Shown one piece after another: positions 33,543-46,318 of a stretch of DNA of 64,000 nucleotides (its first letter is position 1; each line of letters opens with the position of its first letter). Position numbers and translations under genes: made by a program. Below the pieces are notes generated by a model that saw only the letters and a program-made list of their open reading frames with translations, did not search any database and was not told where the DNA came from. Source of the DNA: OCS116 cluster bacterium AG-435-F03 (GTDB lineage: Bacteria > Pseudomonadota > Alphaproteobacteria > MED-G09); contig QCOV01000001.1 in the NCBI GenBank assembly GCA_003212795.1, positions 153,321 to 217,320 on the forward strand. Reading direction: 5' to 3'.

Positions 33543-36500
33543 CTACTTTTTATATGATTGAATTGTGTCAACATCCATTTCACCATTTTTAATAGCTTTT
33601 ATCCCTGAAACTGCAGCAATAGCACCAGAAACGGTTGTGTAATAAGGTATGCTATTTTCAAGAGAGGATCGTCTAATTGATTTAGAGTCTTTGATTGCTT
33701 GAGGTGTTTCAGTTGTATTGAATACAAGTGCAATATTATTATTTGTGATCTCATCTACAATATGAGGGCTTCCCTGAAGCACTTTATTAATTCTTTTTGC
33801 TTTTATTCCTTTTTCCTCTAAGAAGTCACATGTACCTCCGGTAGCTAAGATTGAAAAACCTATATCTTCTAACTCTTTAACTGGTTTATATATTTTTTCT
33901 TTATCAGTATCTTTTACTGAAACAAAAACAACTCCTCCAATTGGAACATTGGTTCCTCCAGCTATCTGGCTTTTTGCAAAAGCGATACCGAATTCCTTAT
34001 CTATTCCCATAACTTCACCCGTTGATCTCATTTCAGGACCTAAAATAGTATCCACTCCAGGAAATCTTTTAAATGGGAAAACTGCCTCTTTAACAGCAAT
34101 ATGCTCTAGTTTATTATCCTCATAATTTAGATCCTTCAATTGAACACCAGTCATAATTTTTGTAGCAATTTTGGCTATTGGATTGCCAGACACTTTTGCA
34201 ACGAAAGGAACAGTTCTACTTGCTCGAGGATTCACTTCAAGGATAAATATATCATTATCTTTAATTGCAAACTGAACATTCATTAATCCCTTCACATTCA
34301 TTGCCTTAGCAATTTTTATGACATTTATTTTTAATTTAGCAATAATTTCTTCGTTTAAAGAGAATGGTGGCATAGAACATGCAGAGTCTCCAGAGTGGAC
34401 GCCAGCTTCTTCAATATGTTCTAAAATTCCAGCAATATAGAAATCTTTACCGTCCGATAATGTATCTATATCAACTTCGATTGCATCTCTTAAATAAGAA
34501 TCTATTAGAACTGGGCTTGATCCAGACACTACTACAGCCTCGTTTATATATTTCTTAAGCTGATCTTCAGAATGAACTATTTCCATAGCCCTGCCTCCAA
34601 GAACATAAGACGGCCTAATTACAACCGGATAACCAACCTCATTAGCAATATTTATTGCCTCATTTGCTGATTTTGCAATACCATTATTTGGTTGCTTTAT
34701 TTGGAGTTCATCCATTAGATTTTTAAATCGATCTCTATCTTCTGCTAAATCAATGGCATCTTGATCAGTTCCTAATATTTTTATAGGAATATTATTAACT
34801 TCAAAATCTTTAGACAGCTTTAAAGGAGTTTGTCCACCAAATTGAACTATCGCACCAAGAAGATCACCGTTTTTAGACTCAATATTTATTATCTCTGAAA
34901 CATCCTCAAGAGTTAATGGCTCAAAATATAATCGATCAGATGTATCGTAATCAGTTGATACAGTTTCAGGGTTACAGTTAATCATTATGCTTTCAATATT
35001 TAAGTCTGCGAGAGCGAATGAGGCATGACAACAACAATAATCAAATTCTATTCCCTGCCCAATCCTATTTGGCCCTCCACCAAGGATAATTACCTTTTTA
35101 TTTTTAGTTGGAAAAGATTCGCAGTATTCATTTTCATTATAAATATCTCCTACATATGTTGAATACATATAATCTGTTTTTGTTTCAAATTCTGCAGCGC
35201 ATGTGTCGACTTTTTTATAAACAGGTCTCAAACCCATCTTAATTCTTTCATTTCTAACAATTGCCTCTTCCTCATTAATAAGTTTAGCTAGTCGCGAGTC
35301 AGAAAAACCCATTGATTTAATTAATTTGAAATTCTCTTTATCTTCTGGCAATCCATCTTTTTGAATAAGTTTTTCCCACATAATAATTTCTTCTATTTGT
35401 CTCAAGAACCATGGATCATAAAAAGTAATCGAATTTACTTCTTCAACTGTAAGACCAGATCTAAATGCTTCTGCGATATATAATAATCTCTCAGGGCAAG
35501 CAATTTTAAGGCTCTTTCTTATTTCTTCTTTTGTGAAGCCTTTTTCAGATAATTCATTAAAGCCTTCAAGGTCGTTCTCAAGAGATCTCAATCCTTTTTG
35601 TATAGATTCTTGAAAATTACCACCTATAGACATGGCCTCACCAACAGATTTCATTGAGGTAGTTAATGTGGATTCTGATCCTGGAAATTTTTCAAAAGCA
35701 AATCTTGGTATTTTTGTAACAACATAATCAATTGAAGGCTCAAATGAGGCAGGTGTTGTCGTTGTAATATCGTTCACCAATTCATCAAGATTATAACCTA
35801 CTGCCAATAGTGCTGCTATCTTAGCTATTGGGAAACCTGTAGCTTTTGAGGCTAGTGCAGATGATCTTGATACCCTTGGATTCATTTCAATTATAACAAT
35901 TCTTCCATCTTTTGGATTAACAGCAAATTGAACATTAGAGCCACCGGTATCTACTCCTATTTCTTTTAAAGTTTTTATTGATGCATTTCTAAGTTCTTGA
36001 TATTCCCTGTCTGTTAATGTCAATGCTGGTGCAACAGTTATTGAGTCACCAGTATGAACACCCATAGGATCAATATTTTCAATAGAACAAATTATTATGC
36101 AGTTGTCAGATTTATCTCTAACAACTTCCATTTCAAATTCTTTCCATCCTATAACCGACTCTTCAACTAGAACTTCACTATTAGGTGAGTTTTTTAATCC
36201 ATCACCAACAATTTGATTAAATTCCTTAACATTATAAGCTATTCCACCTCCTGTTCCACCAAGCGTAAAAGAAGGCCTAATTATTGCTGGTAATCCAATG
36301 CTATCAATTTTACTATTAGCTTCTTCAAGTGTGTGAGCGATAAAGGATTTTGGTGTTTCCAGGCCTATAGAATTCATTGCCACTCTAAATTCTTCTCTAT
36401 TTTCAGCTTTTGAAATTGCTTCTTTATTTGCACCAATTAATTCAACATTATTTTTTTCAAGAAAACCTGAACTTGCAATTTCTAGAGATACATTTAAGGC

Positions 36501-36797
36501 CGTTTGACCCCCCATTGTGGGCAATAAAGCATCCGGTTTTTCCTTCAATATTATTTTTTCAATAATTTCGCTAGTAATAGGTTCGATATAAGTTGCATCA
36601 GCAACCTCGGGATCCGTCATAATTGTTGCAGGATTAGAATTAACTAGAATAATTCTATAGCCTTCTTTCTTAAGAGCTTTACATGCTTGTGTTCCTGAAT
36701 AATCGAACTCACAGGCTTGGCCAATTATAATTGGGCCTGCACCTATAATTAATATACTTTTGATATCTTCTCTTTTAGGCATTCGTTTGTTTCTCAA
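33543..36797 (-). CDS. carB: Carbamoyl-phosphate synthase large chain
   Basis: 1084 aa; [37 protein letters not shown] and duplicated ATP-grasp halves. Confidence 0.98.
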   Translation of the reverse strand: MRNKRMPKREDIKSILIIGAGPIIIGQACEFDYSGTQACKALKKEGYRIILVNSNPATIMTDPEVADATYIEPITSEIIEKIILKEKPDALLPTMGGQTALNVSLEIASSGFLEKNNVELIGANKEAISKAENREEFRVAMNSIGLETPKSFIAHTLEEANSKIDSIGLPAIIRPSFTLGGTGGGIAYNVKEFNQIVGDGLKNSPNSEVLVEESVIGWKEFEMEVVRDKSDNCIIICSIENIDPMGVHTGDSITVAPALTLTDREYQELRNASIKTLKEIGVDTGGSNVQFAVNPKDGRIVIIEMNPRVSRSSALASKATGFPIAKIAALLAVGYNLDELVNDITTTTPASFEPSIDYVVTKIPRFAFEKFPGSESTLTTSMKSVGEAMSIGGNFQESIQKGLRSLENDLEGFNELSEKGFTKEEIRKSLKIACPERLLYIAEAFRSGLTVEEVNSITFYDPWFLRQIEEIIMWEKLIQKDGLPEDKENFKLIKSMGFSDSRLAKLINEEEAIVRNERIKMGLRPVYKKVDTCAAEFETKTDYMYSTYVGDIYNENEYCESFPTKNKKVIILGGGPNRIGQGIEFDYCCCHASFALADLNIESIMINCNPETVSTDYDTSDRLYFEPLTLEDVSEIINIESKNGDLLGAIVQFGGQTPLKLSKDFEVNNIPIKILGTDQDAIDLAEDRDRFKNLMDELQIKQPNNGIAKSANEAINIANEVGYPVVIRPSYVLGGRAMEIVHSEDQLKKYINEAVVVSGSSPVLIDSYLRDAIEVDIDTLSDGKDFYIAGILEHIEEAGVHSGDSACSMPPFSLNEEIIAKLKINVIKIAKAMNVKGLMNVQFAIKDNDIFILEVNPRASRTVPFVAKVSGNPIAKIATKIMTGVQLKDLNYEDNKLEHIAVKEAVFPFKRFPGVDTILGPEMRSTGEVMGIDKEFGIAFAKSQIAGGTNVPIGGVVFVSVKDTDKEKIYKPVKELEDIGFSILATGGTCDFLEEKGIKAKRINKVLQGSPHIVDEITNNNIALVFNTTETPQAIKDSKSIRRSSLENSIPYYTTVSGAIAAVSGIKAIKNGEMDVDTIQSYKK

Positions 36798-37938
36798 TAT
36801 TTTCTAAAAATTTATCAAATAAATAATAGCTATCATTTGGTCCAGGGGATGCTTCAGGATGATGCTGAACTGAAAAAATCGGCTTATTAATCATCTCAAT
36901 TCCACAATTGCTACCATCAAATAAACTAGTATGAGTTTCTATAATACCTTCAGGTAAATTATCACTCCTTACAGCAAAACCATGATTCATGGATGTAATG
37001 CTTACACTTGAGTCATAATTATTTTTTACTGGATGATTTGCCCCATGATGACCTTGGTGCATCTTATATGTCTCTAACCCTAATGATAATGCAAGTAATT
37101 GATGACCGAGACAAATACCAAATATTGGTATATTTGAGTCAATTAGTTTTTTGATTACAGGAATTGCATATATTCCAGTAGCACTTGGATCGCCAGGACC
37201 ATTTGATAAGAAAACTCCATCTGGTTTTAAATTAATTATGTCACTATATGATGAAGTGCAAGGAACCAATGATATTTTTTTAAATCTTGAAGATAGACAT
37301 CTTAATATATTTTTTTTCACTCCATAATCGACAACAACAACATGAGCATTAATTCTTTTTCTTTTAATCTTACTGTTATAAATATTAATTTCTTTTTCAT
37401 CCCATAAGGTTGTTTCTTTACAGGTTACAAGTTTAGCAAGGTCTTGATCATTTATTCCTTTAAACTTTTTAGTATCTTCTAAATAATCTTCAAATTCTTC
37501 AATACCATTATTATTGTGTACTATAGTGCCATTTATAAGGCCTTTTTCTCTAATTAAATTAGTTAGAGCTCTTGTATCTATTCCATAAATACCTACTATT
37601 GAATTATCCTTTAGCCAATTGTCTAGGTTAATTTCAGATCTCCAATTTGAAGGGTCAGTTATTAGGGATCTAAAGACTGCACCGCTAATATAAGGTCGGT
37701 CTGAACTTTCATTATCCTCTAAATTTAGACCGACATTGCCTATATGAGGAAATGTAAAAGTTATTATCTGCGAACAATAAGATGGATCTGTCATGATTTC
37801 CTGGTAGCCTGATATTGCAGTATTAAAACAGACTTCTCCAGAAGATCTTCCTATAGTCCCAAATCCAAAACCTTTGAAAATAGTACCATCATTTAAAATT
37901 AATGCGCCCGTTGGTTTTTTTGAAACCCAATTTACCAT
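36775..37938 (-). CDS. carA: Carbamoyl-phosphate synthase small chain
   Basis: [15 protein letters not shown] glutaminase motif, [11 protein letters not shown]. Confidence 0.98.
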   Translation of the reverse strand: MVNWVSKKPTGALILNDGTIFKGFGFGTIGRSSGEVCFNTAISGYQEIMTDPSYCSQIITFTFPHIGNVGLNLEDNESSDRPYISGAVFRSLITDPSNWRSEINLDNWLKDNSIVGIYGIDTRALTNLIREKGLINGTIVHNNNGIEEFEDYLEDTKKFKGINDQDLAKLVTCKETTLWDEKEINIYNSKIKRKRINAHVVVVDYGVKKNILRCLSSRFKKISLVPCTSSYSDIINLKPDGVFLSNGPGDPSATGIYAIPVIKKLIDSNIPIFGICLGHQLLALSLGLETYKMHQGHHGANHPVKNNYDSSVSITSMNHGFAVRSDNLPEGIIETHTSLFDGSNCGIEMINKPIFSVQHHPEASPGPNDSYYLFDKFLENIEKQTNA

Positions 37939-38180
37939 GCTATTGACCTTTTAAAAAAATGAAAAAAATATGAATTTATTAAGAGTGGATTAGAAATAAA
38001 AAAATTAAATAGGCCCATCAAGTTTTTCTCAGTAAAAAGATAATTGAAAACGAATCAATTATTTTAAACACAAATTGACGAAATTTATAAATACTAAACG
38101 AGTGAGTCAAGAAACAAATCAAATGATGGTTTTTTTTTTAATTTTATATATCCTTATTAACTTAAATATTGGAGTGATAA

Positions 38181-38639
38181 ATGCTTAAAACTAAACTAAA
38201 AGATGAATTGATTTTATCAATGAAAGAAAAAAATCAGTTAAGGGTTTCTACTCTTAGGATGATTAATGCATCTATTAAGGATTTAGAAATTAGTCAAAGA
38301 ATAAATAAACAAACTGAAGACGCTTCAGATAATGATATAATTGGGATTCTTGTTAAAATGGTTAAACAAAGAAAAGAATCTGCTGAAACTTACAAGCAAG
38401 GTAATAGAGATGATTTATATAAAAAGGAGATAGAAGAAATTAAAATTATTGAGGAATTTTTACCAAAACAGCTATCAGAAGATGAGATCATTAAAATAAT
38501 TGAGGATTTAATTTCACAAAATAATATATCAGATATTAGTGGAATGGGTTTAATAATGTCTGAACTCAAAAAAAAATATTCTGGACAATTAGATTTAGGT
38601 TTGGCTTCTCAAATAATTAAGGATAGAATTAATTTTTGA
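38181..38639 (+). CDS. GatB/YqeY domain-containing protein
   Basis: LKTKLKDELILSMKEKNQLRVSTLRMINASIKDLEI...RKESAETYKQGNRDDL. Confidence 0.92.
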   Translation: MLKTKLKDELILSMKEKNQLRVSTLRMINASIKDLEISQRINKQTEDASDNDIIGILVKMVKQRKESAETYKQGNRDDLYKKEIEEIKIIEEFLPKQLSEDEIIKIIEDLISQNNISDISGMGLIMSELKKKYSGQLDLGLASQIIKDRINF

Positions 38640-38653
38640 GGAACAAAATAGTA

Positions 38654-40468
38654 ATGAAATTTTCGAAATCCCTTCTAGATGAAATCAAAAACAAAATAGA
38701 AATATCTGATATTGTAGGAAAAAGAGTAGTACTTCAGAAAAGAGGTAAGGAATTCGTAGGTTTATCACCTTTTCAGAATGAAAAAACACCTTCCTTTACA
38801 GTAAATAATGAAAAGCAATTTTATCATTGTTTTTCCTCAAATAAGCATGGGGATATTTTTACATTTCTTGTTGATGTAGAGGGACTCTCATTTCCTCAAG
38901 CGGTGGAGCAACTAGCAGAACAGGCTGGAGTAGAATTAAGAGCATTAACCAAAGATGAAGAAAAAAAAATTTCTGGTAGAAAAAAACTTTATTCTATCGT
39001 GGAAATGGCAAATAATTTTTTTATGAATAATCTATTAAGCGATAATAGAGCTTTAGGTTATCTAAATGAAAGGGGGATAAATAAGGAAGTAATTTTAGAA
39101 TATAAGATTGGTTATGCAAAAGATAGCTTTTCTTCACTTCATGAATATCTCCTTGATAAGGGCATATTGAACGAAGATATATTGCTTGCAGGATTGATTA
39201 TTAAAAGTGAGAAGAAAAAAAATAGTTACTATGATCGTTATAGGGATCGAATAATATTCCCGATTACCAATAAATTTGGAAAAATAGTTGGTTTTGGAGG
39301 AAGAGTTATAAATGAAGATGATAAACCTAAATATATGAACTCCCCTGAAACAGAAATATTTCACAAAGGTAGTTTGTTATATAACTACTCGAATATAAAA
39401 TCTCCTGTAAAACAAATAGATGATCTTGTTGTTGTAGAGGGTTATATGGACGCTATAAGTTTATGCTCTCAGGGCTTTAAAAATGTTGTTGCCCCATTAG
39501 GTACGGCTATGACAGAGAAACAACTCAATTTAATTTGGGAATTAGTCGACTCACCGATTTTATGTTTTGATGGAGATAAGGCAGGTAAAAAGGCATCAGA
39601 AAGAGTAATTGAATTAGCTATACCAAATTTAAAACCAGGAAAGAATATAAGGTTTATAAGTCTAAATGATGATTTGGATCCTGATGATTATGTGAAAAAA
39701 AACGGAATCAAATCTTTTTTCCGATTAGCTAAAGATTCTACTTCGCTAAATGATCAAATATGGCGAAATTATTTAAATAAAGCTGATATTTCAACTCCTG
39801 AGGGTAAGGCAAATTTAGAGAAAGAATTGCGCTCTTTATTAAGACTTGTAGGAGATAAAAATATAAGAAAACATTATGGTTTATTTTTTAAAGAGTCTTT
39901 GGATAAAATTTTTTATAATAATAAAACAAATTTTGTACCTCTAAATAGGAAAAATAAATCAAATATATTTGATAAAATAAAAATTAAAGATAGTAAGGTT
40001 GGATCAGGAGAAAAAATTCCTTCTGGCCTCGAAACATTGTTAATCTCAGGGATTTTGATTTATCCAGAAATCATCGAAAGTAATATTGAAGAGATTGAAT
40101 CTCTTATTATTAATCATACTCTTCTTGATCAGGTAAGAAATGAAATATTAGATTTATTTGTTTCTGAAAAATCACCTGATTTAGTAATAATAAAGGATTT
40201 TATAAGTAATAACTATAATGAGATTTTAAAAAAGGAGTTAAAATTTTCAAAGAAATACTGGTCTAACTATGAAAATTCCACTATAGAAACTATTTCATCA
40301 ATTTGGGTTGAAATATTAGAGGATGATCAACATATTAAATCTTTAGAAATTGAAATAAATAATTTTGATAAGAATGTCAAAGATGACAATAATGAAAAAA
40401 GGTTAATAAGTATTTTAGAGAAGAAAGACTTTGAATTAAAAAAAATAACTGAAAAATATGGCCAATAA
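38654..40468 (+). CDS. dnaG: DNA primase
   Basis: [59 protein letters not shown] start at 38654. Confidence 0.96.
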   Translation: MKFSKSLLDEIKNKIEISDIVGKRVVLQKRGKEFVGLSPFQNEKTPSFTVNNEKQFYHCFSSNKHGDIFTFLVDVEGLSFPQAVEQLAEQAGVELRALTKDEEKKISGRKKLYSIVEMANNFFMNNLLSDNRALGYLNERGINKEVILEYKIGYAKDSFSSLHEYLLDKGILNEDILLAGLIIKSEKKKNSYYDRYRDRIIFPITNKFGKIVGFGGRVINEDDKPKYMNSPETEIFHKGSLLYNYSNIKSPVKQIDDLVVVEGYMDAISLCSQGFKNVVAPLGTAMTEKQLNLIWELVDSPILCFDGDKAGKKASERVIELAIPNLKPGKNIRFISLNDDLDPDDYVKKNGIKSFFRLAKDSTSLNDQIWRNYLNKADISTPEGKANLEKELRSLLRLVGDKNIRKHYGLFFKESLDKIFYNNKTNFVPLNRKNKSNIFDKIKIKDSKVGSGEKIPSGLETLLISGILIYPEIIESNIEEIESLIINHTLLDQVRNEILDLFVSEKSPDLVIIKDFISNNYNEILKKELKFSKKYWSNYENSTIETISSIWVEILEDDQHIKSLEIEINNFDKNVKDDNNEKRLISILEKKDFELKKITEKYGQ

Positions 40469-42377
40469 AAGAAAAAGTAAAAAAAGAGATAATCAAAGCC
40501 AAGGTTCTGAATCAGCCTTAATAGATATGTCCAATAGAGATGTAAAAAAAATGATAAAGGCTGCAAAGTCTCAAGGGTTTGTAACTTATGAACAGTTAAA
40601 CAAAGTAACATCTGCTGAAAGTCTGACATCAGAACAAATAGAGGATGTTATGTCTATGCTATCTGAAATGGGTATTAATGTTATCGAGAATGATGAAGAT
40701 GAACAATCAAGCGAAATAACTCCAACAAATAAGAAAACCAAGACTGAAAGAGCTGATAGAACTGATGATCCTGTCAGGATGTATCTGCGTGAGATGGGTT
40801 CTGTAGATCTTCTATCAAGAGAGGGAGAAATAGCTATAGCCAAAAGAATTGAGGCTGGAAAAGAAGCAATGATTGAGGGGCTATGTGAAAGTCCATTAAC
40901 ATTTCAAGCCATAATTATTTGGAGAGATGAATTGAATGAAGGTCAGGTACTTTTGAGAGATATTATTGATTTAGAGGCTTCATATGAAGGACCAGATGCA
41001 AAAAATAAAAAAATTGTGATTGATAAAGCAGATGAAGAAAAAAAAGAAAAAGATGATAATGAGAAAGCTGAATCTGAAGGATCTGATAGTGATAATGATT
41101 ATGATAATAATTTATCATTAGCCGCTATGGAAGCTGAACTTAAACCAGATGTTTTTGATATCTTTGACTCCATTTCCAATAAATATAAAAAGCTAAGAAA
41201 GCTTCAAGACAAAAGAAATGAATTTAAAAAACAAAAGAAAGATTTAACTTCACGTCAACTGGACACTTACAATGATTATTCATCTGAATTGAAAGATCTA
41301 ATGAAAAGACTATCTCTAAATCCAAATAGAATAGAAGCTCTCCTTGATCATTTATATGATATTAATAAAAGGTTAGTAGATTTAGAAATTTCGCTATGGA
41401 AACTTGCCAATTCTTCTGGGATAGATCGTAAGGATTTTTTGAAAGAATATCATGGTAATGAGTTAGACCCAACTTGGATTAATCGCGTTGTTAGACTTAA
41501 AAGAGATGGATGGCAGAATTTTGTTAAAGAAAACAGAAAAAGCATTAAATCTATTTTTACGGATATTCATGATCTTTCAGATGAGACTGGTCTTGAGATT
41601 GAAGAGTTTAGGAAAATAGTTTTAAAAGTTCAAAAAGGTGAAAGAGAAGCTGCTGTTGCAAAAAAAGAAATGGTTGAAGCAAATTTAAGATTAGTAATAT
41701 CTATTGCAAAAAAATATACTAATCGAGGTCTGCAGTTTCTTGATCTAATTCAAGAAGGAAATATTGGGTTAATGAAAGCAGTAGATAAATTTGAATATAG
41801 AAGAGGTTATAAGTTTTCGACATATGCAACCTGGTGGATAAGGCAAGCTATTACCAGATCCATTGCCGACCAAGCAAGAACTATTAGAATTCCTGTTCAT
41901 ATGATTGAAACAATTAATAAATTGGTTAGGACATCAAGACAAATTTTACATGAAATAGGTAGAGAGCCTACACCTGAAGAATTATCTGAAAAACTCCAAA
42001 TGCCTCTTGATAAAGTTAGAAAAGTATTAAAAATCGCCAAAGAACCTATATCTCTTGAGACGCCAGTAGGTGATGAAGAGGATAGTTATTTAGGAGATTT
42101 TATTGAAGATAAAAATGTTTTATTGCCTGTCGATGCTGCAATACAAGCTAATTTAAGAGAAACTACAACTAAAGTCCTTGCAATGTTAACTCCAAGAGAA
42201 GAAAGAGTTTTAAGAATGAGATTTGGTATTGGGATGAATACTGATCATACACTTGAGGAAGTAGGTCAACAATTTTCAGTTACAAGAGAAAGAATAAGAC
42301 AAATAGAAGCAAAAGCACTGAGAAAATTAAAGCATCCTACTAGATCCAAAAAATTACGTAGCTTTCTTGATAATTAA
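40458..42377 (+). CDS. rpoD: RNA polymerase sigma factor RpoD
   Basis: [64 protein letters not shown]. Confidence 0.98.
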   Translation: MANKRKSKKRDNQSQGSESALIDMSNRDVKKMIKAAKSQGFVTYEQLNKVTSAESLTSEQIEDVMSMLSEMGINVIENDEDEQSSEITPTNKKTKTERADRTDDPVRMYLREMGSVDLLSREGEIAIAKRIEAGKEAMIEGLCESPLTFQAIIIWRDELNEGQVLLRDIIDLEASYEGPDAKNKKIVIDKADEEKKEKDDNEKAESEGSDSDNDYDNNLSLAAMEAELKPDVFDIFDSISNKYKKLRKLQDKRNEFKKQKKDLTSRQLDTYNDYSSELKDLMKRLSLNPNRIEALLDHLYDINKRLVDLEISLWKLANSSGIDRKDFLKEYHGNELDPTWINRVVRLKRDGWQNFVKENRKSIKSIFTDIHDLSDETGLEIEEFRKIVLKVQKGEREAAVAKKEMVEANLRLVISIAKKYTNRGLQFLDLIQEGNIGLMKAVDKFEYRRGYKFSTYATWWIRQAITRSIADQARTIRIPVHMIETINKLVRTSRQILHEIGREPTPEELSEKLQMPLDKVRKVLKIAKEPISLETPVGDEEDSYLGDFIEDKNVLLPVDAAIQANLRETTTKVLAMLTPREERVLRMRFGIGMNTDHTLEEVGQQFSVTRERIRQIEAKALRKLKHPTRSKKLRSFLDN

Positions 42378-42394
42378 AATATAAAAGATTATAG

Positions 42395-42471
42395 GGGCCT
42401 GTAGCTCAGTTGGTTAGAGCAAACCGCTCATAACGGTTCGGTCGCAGGTTCGAATCCTGCCAGGCCCACCA
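42395..42471 (+). tRNA. tRNA with CAT anticodon, probably tRNA-Ile2 (lysidine-dependent) rather than Met
   Basis: GGGCCTG acceptor pairs with CAGGCCC, encoded CCA, anticodon arm AACCG-CTCATAA-CGGTT, T-loop GGTTCGAATCC; 77 nt; located 3' of rpoD. Confidence 0.93.
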
Positions 42472-42485
42472 TTAAAGGGATTAGG

Positions 42486-44141
42486 ATGGCATCTTACCAA
42501 TATATTTTTTCTCTAGAAAATCTGTCTAAAACTTGGTCTGGAGGTAAAACACTTTTTGAAAATATTAATTTATCTTTTTTGCCAAATGCTAAAATTGGTA
42601 TTGTAGGTATAAATGGTTCAGGTAAGTCGACTTTTCTTAAAATTTTATCTGGCATAGATAAAGAATATAATGGTGAAATTATTGCTGCTAAGGGCATTAA
42701 AGTAGGTTACCTACCTCAAGAACCTGACTTAGATCATACAAAAAATGTTTATGAAAATGTTTGCGAAGGGGCTATCGAAAAACTTTCATTAATTGAAAAA
42801 TATAATGAACTATCCATGAATTATTCTGAAGATATTGCAGATGATTTAGCTAAATTACAGGATGAAATAGAGGCAAAAGATTTATGGGATCTTGATTCAA
42901 AGATTGAACAGGCTATGAATGCTTTGCGATGCCCTGAAAAGACCATGAATATTAATAATTTATCGGGAGGTGAAAAAAGACGAGTTGCTATTTGTAAGTT
43001 GCTTCTTGAAGAGCCAGATTTACTTTTACTTGATGAGCCAACCAATCATCTAGACCCAGAAACAGTCTCTTGGTTAGAGAATTATCTTAAAAATTATAAG
43101 GGTACAGTTATATTGATTACTCATGATAGGTTTTTTCTTGATAATATTACCGAATGGATACTTGAGTTAGATAGAGGAAAAGCAATTCCTTATGAAGGAA
43201 ACTATAGTAAATGGCTAATTCAGAAACAAAAAAGAATTGAATTAGAAGCTAAACATGAAAATGCAAGATTAAGAAGATTAAAGAGTGAAGTTAATTGGAT
43301 TTCATCATCTCCTAAAGCTAGGCAATCTAAATCGAAAGCAAGAATTAACAACTATGAGTCTCTTTTAAATAAAGAAAATATTCAATCTATAGATGACCCT
43401 CAAATTATAATTCCAACTGCACCAAGGCTTGGAGATCTGGTAATTGAAACAAATAATTTAAAGAAAGTTATAGAAGATAAAGTACTTTTTGAGGATCTCT
43501 CTATCAAAGTTCCAAAAGGAGCTATAGTTGGAATTATAGGTGCTAATGGCGCAGGTAAAACAACACTTTTTAATATTATTTCAGATAAATTAGATTCAAC
43601 AGCTGGATCGGTAAGATTAGGCGAAACAGTTAATTTAAGTTATGTAGATCAATCAAGAGAAACTCTTGACCCCGGTAAAACAGTTTGGGAAGAAATTTCA
43701 GAAGGAAATGATGTTGTTGAAATTAATTCAACAACAATTAATACACGTGCTTACACCAGTTCGTTTAATTTTAAAGGCTCTGATCAGCAAAAAAAGGTAG
43801 GAAAATTATCTGGGGGAGAACGAAATAGAATTCACCTCGCCAAAGCACTTAAATCTGGCGCTAATGTGCTATTACTTGATGAACCAACAAATGATTTAGA
43901 TGTAGAGACATTATTTGCCTTAGAGTATGCGTTAGATAAGTTTTCAGGCTGCGCAATGATAATTAGTCATGATAGGTGGTTTTTAGATAGAATATGCACA
44001 CACATACTAGCTTTTGAAGGTAATAGCAGTATTGAATGGTTCGAGGGAAGTTATTCAGATTATTCGGTAGATAGAAAAAATCGATTAGGTGAAGAAAGTG
44101 AAATCCCCTCGCGAATTAAATATAAAAAATTTTCAAGATAA
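42486..44141 (+). CDS. ettA: ABC-F family energy-dependent translational throttle protein
   Basis: Two ABC domains, GINGSGKSTFLKI and GANGAGKTTLFNI, no TM, EttA-like start and linker. Confidence 0.93.
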   Translation: MASYQYIFSLENLSKTWSGGKTLFENINLSFLPNAKIGIVGINGSGKSTFLKILSGIDKEYNGEIIAAKGIKVGYLPQEPDLDHTKNVYENVCEGAIEKLSLIEKYNELSMNYSEDIADDLAKLQDEIEAKDLWDLDSKIEQAMNALRCPEKTMNINNLSGGEKRRVAICKLLLEEPDLLLLDEPTNHLDPETVSWLENYLKNYKGTVILITHDRFFLDNITEWILELDRGKAIPYEGNYSKWLIQKQKRIELEAKHENARLRRLKSEVNWISSSPKARQSKSKARINNYESLLNKENIQSIDDPQIIIPTAPRLGDLVIETNNLKKVIEDKVLFEDLSIKVPKGAIVGIIGANGAGKTTLFNIISDKLDSTAGSVRLGETVNLSYVDQSRETLDPGKTVWEEISEGNDVVEINSTTINTRAYTSSFNFKGSDQQKKVGKLSGGERNRIHLAKALKSGANVLLLDEPTNDLDVETLFALEYALDKFSGCAMIISHDRWFLDRICTHILAFEGNSSIEWFEGSYSDYSVDRKNRLGEESEIPSRIKYKKFSR

Positions 44142-44747
44142 TTACTTACTTAATTGTTTTTTTAATCTATCCATTAATTTATCAATATTTCCATTATTTT
44201 TACTTAAAAAAGATGTAAATGTTGACCTTTGTTCTTGAGCCATCCAAATTCCAACAACACGTATATCAAATATTTTAAAATTACCGTCTTGTTTTTTAAT
44301 AAGTCTCCAATCAATTTTTGTTGGATTTGGGTCATTTAAAAATTGAATTGAAGTTTTTACTATGATTCCCGATCTTCCATTATCAGTTGAGCTAAGAATA
44401 CTAAAATCACCTGATGGAAAGGAAGCTAATCTAATAGAATAAATTTCTGATACAAATCTTTTAATTAGATTTATATATTCGGTTTTTTGGACAGAATCTA
44501 AATTTCTTCTGTAAGGCCCTAGCACAAATAATGATATTTCTCTTACAGCCAAATTAGATAAAAAGATATTTGTAATATTTTCTACCTTCTCATCAGTACT
44601 TTTATTTTTATTTCCAAGAACATCAAGAGTTTCTTGGGCTATATATGTGACATAATCTTCAGGTGATAAAATTTTACTATCAGATAGGGCAGAATTAACT
44701 GGTAGAAAAGAGAATAATAAAAATAATATTAAAATCTTTTTAATCAT
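44142..44747 (-). CDS. mlaC: MlaC/Ttg2D phospholipid-binding periplasmic protein
   Basis: Signal peptide; GPYRRNLDSVQKTEYINLIKRFVSEIYS...DWRLIKKQDGNFKIFDIRVVGIWM. Confidence 0.88.
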   Translation of the reverse strand: MIKKILILFLLFSFLPVNSALSDSKILSPEDYVTYIAQETLDVLGNKNKSTDEKVENITNIFLSNLAVREISLFVLGPYRRNLDSVQKTEYINLIKRFVSEIYSIRLASFPSGDFSILSSTDNGRSGIIVKTSIQFLNDPNPTKIDWRLIKKQDGNFKIFDIRVVGIWMAQEQRSTFTSFLSKNNGNIDKLMDRLKKQLSK

Positions 44748-45483
44748 TTTTATTTTCTACTTCTAGGGATTCAAAAAAATCATCAAATACTTGTTCATCT
44801 AAACTTTCATTTAGACCAGAAGACCTGCTTTGATAGTATATTGATTTTAAAGAACTATAATAATCTATTGATGTTTCTCGTAAATTATCAATAGTCTCCA
44901 TATTTCCTGATCTTGCTGAAACAGCATATAACATAGTAGGTGAAATTCTTATTATATCATCCTCATCTTTAAGAAAATAATTAAGTGGATTTAAACCTAT
45001 GTCAATTATGCTTCCAGCAAGATGACGTGAAGATCTTGGTCCAATGAAAGGTAGGACCAAATAATTACCTTCACCTGCCCCCCACTTTTCAAGAGTTTTA
45101 TCAAAATCAGTATCATTTCTTTTTAAATTTAATTGATCTGCTAAATCAAATGTACCCAGAAGACCAAAGGAAGAATTAATAATAAAGCGCATTAAACTCG
45201 ATAAGGCATTTTTAATCTCACCTTGTAAAATATAATTAGTAAAGTTGATTGGCTCTCCCGAGTTTTGAAGTATATTTGAAATTCCAACTTCTATAGGGTT
45301 TGGCAATAAGCTATATCCAACAGAAACAGGCCTTAATAAATAAACATCAATTTTATCATTAAACTCATGAATACTTCTATTAGAATTTTCGTATGGATCA
45401 GACATATCTGAATTACTGTAAGAAGCGGGTGAGGCTATTACAATTAAGAAAAAGATTAGATTTATTTTAAAAATTTTTATCAA
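44740..45483 (-). CDS. mlaA: MlaA/VacJ family lipoprotein-like protein
   Basis: DPYENSNRSIHEFNDKIDVYLLRPV...GEGNYLVLPFIGPRSSRHLAGSIID. Confidence 0.92.
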   Translation of the reverse strand: MIKIFKINLIFFLIVIASPASYSNSDMSDPYENSNRSIHEFNDKIDVYLLRPVSVGYSLLPNPIEVGISNILQNSGEPINFTNYILQGEIKNALSSLMRFIINSSFGLLGTFDLADQLNLKRNDTDFDKTLEKWGAGEGNYLVLPFIGPRSSRHLAGSIIDIGLNPLNYFLKDEDDIIRISPTMLYAVSARSGNMETIDNLRETSIDYYSSLKSIYYQSRSSGLNESLDEQVFDDFFESLEVENKND

Positions 45484-45506
45484 CTAAAACCTATTTAAAA
45501 ATAACA

Positions 45507-46307
45507 CTATAATTTTATCTCCTCAACTCTCTCAATTATTTTATCATGTAGGCCCTCACATGTACCTATAATTGATTTTTTTGATATATTTTTAAGATTA
45601 TATATTAATTGATTCCCTTTGTGATCTGTAACTTTTCCGCCAGATTCAGTAATTAATAAATCACCAGCAGCAATATCCCAATCTGATTTAGTGTTTAATG
45701 CCATCATCGAGTCAAATCGACCGCTGGAAACAAGAGCCATTCGGTATGCTATAGAATTTTTATTATCAATAAACATTTTTGGCCAAGGCCTTTTCCAAGC
45801 AGGGTGTGAAAACATTGGTTTGAATGCACACATTTTTGAGTTTTCAAGTTTTGATGTTTTTGTTGTTCTAATTTTTTTTGAATTTAACCATGAGCCTTTA
45901 TTTTTTTCAGCCTCAAATAATTCTTCATTTATTGGGTTGTATATAACAGCTGAAATTGGTCTTCCATATTTTATTAAAGCAATTGCAATACAAAAATCTT
46001 TTTTACCAGTAAGAAAAGATTTAGTACCATCTATAGGGTCCACTATTAGTGTTTTTTCATAATCCAATCTAGAATAATCATCTTTATTTTCTTCAGACAG
46101 CCAGCCGGTATTTGGTATTTTCTTTTTTAATTCTAACTGAAGGAAATTATCAATTTCGATATCAGCTTCTGATACATCTGTGCCGTCTTCTTTTTTCCAT
46201 ACATTGGGTTTATTATTGAACCATTTAAGAGCAATTTTACCTCCTTCAATAATTGTTTCCTTAATTATATTATGTTCTTTAGAGAAATTTAGATGAGCTG
46301 TATTCAT
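45507..46307 (-). CDS. Inositol monophosphatase family protein (CysQ-like 3'(2'),5'-bisphosphate nucleotidase)
   Basis: LSEENKDD, VDPIDGTKSFLTG, SDWDIAAGDLLITESGG. Confidence 0.88.
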   Translation of the reverse strand: MNTAHLNFSKEHNIIKETIIEGGKIALKWFNNKPNVWKKEDGTDVSEADIEIDNFLQLELKKKIPNTGWLSEENKDDYSRLDYEKTLIVDPIDGTKSFLTGKKDFCIAIALIKYGRPISAVIYNPINEELFEAEKNKGSWLNSKKIRTTKTSKLENSKMCAFKPMFSHPAWKRPWPKMFIDNKNSIAYRMALVSSGRFDSMMALNTKSDWDIAAGDLLITESGGKVTDHKGNQLIYNLKNISKKSIIGTCEGLHDKIIERVEEIKL

Positions 46308-46318
46308 TTTAAATAAAT

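Noticed and set aside
45691-46062. 123-aa plus-strand ORF
   Set aside because: Antisense shadow inside the inositol-monophosphatase family gene.
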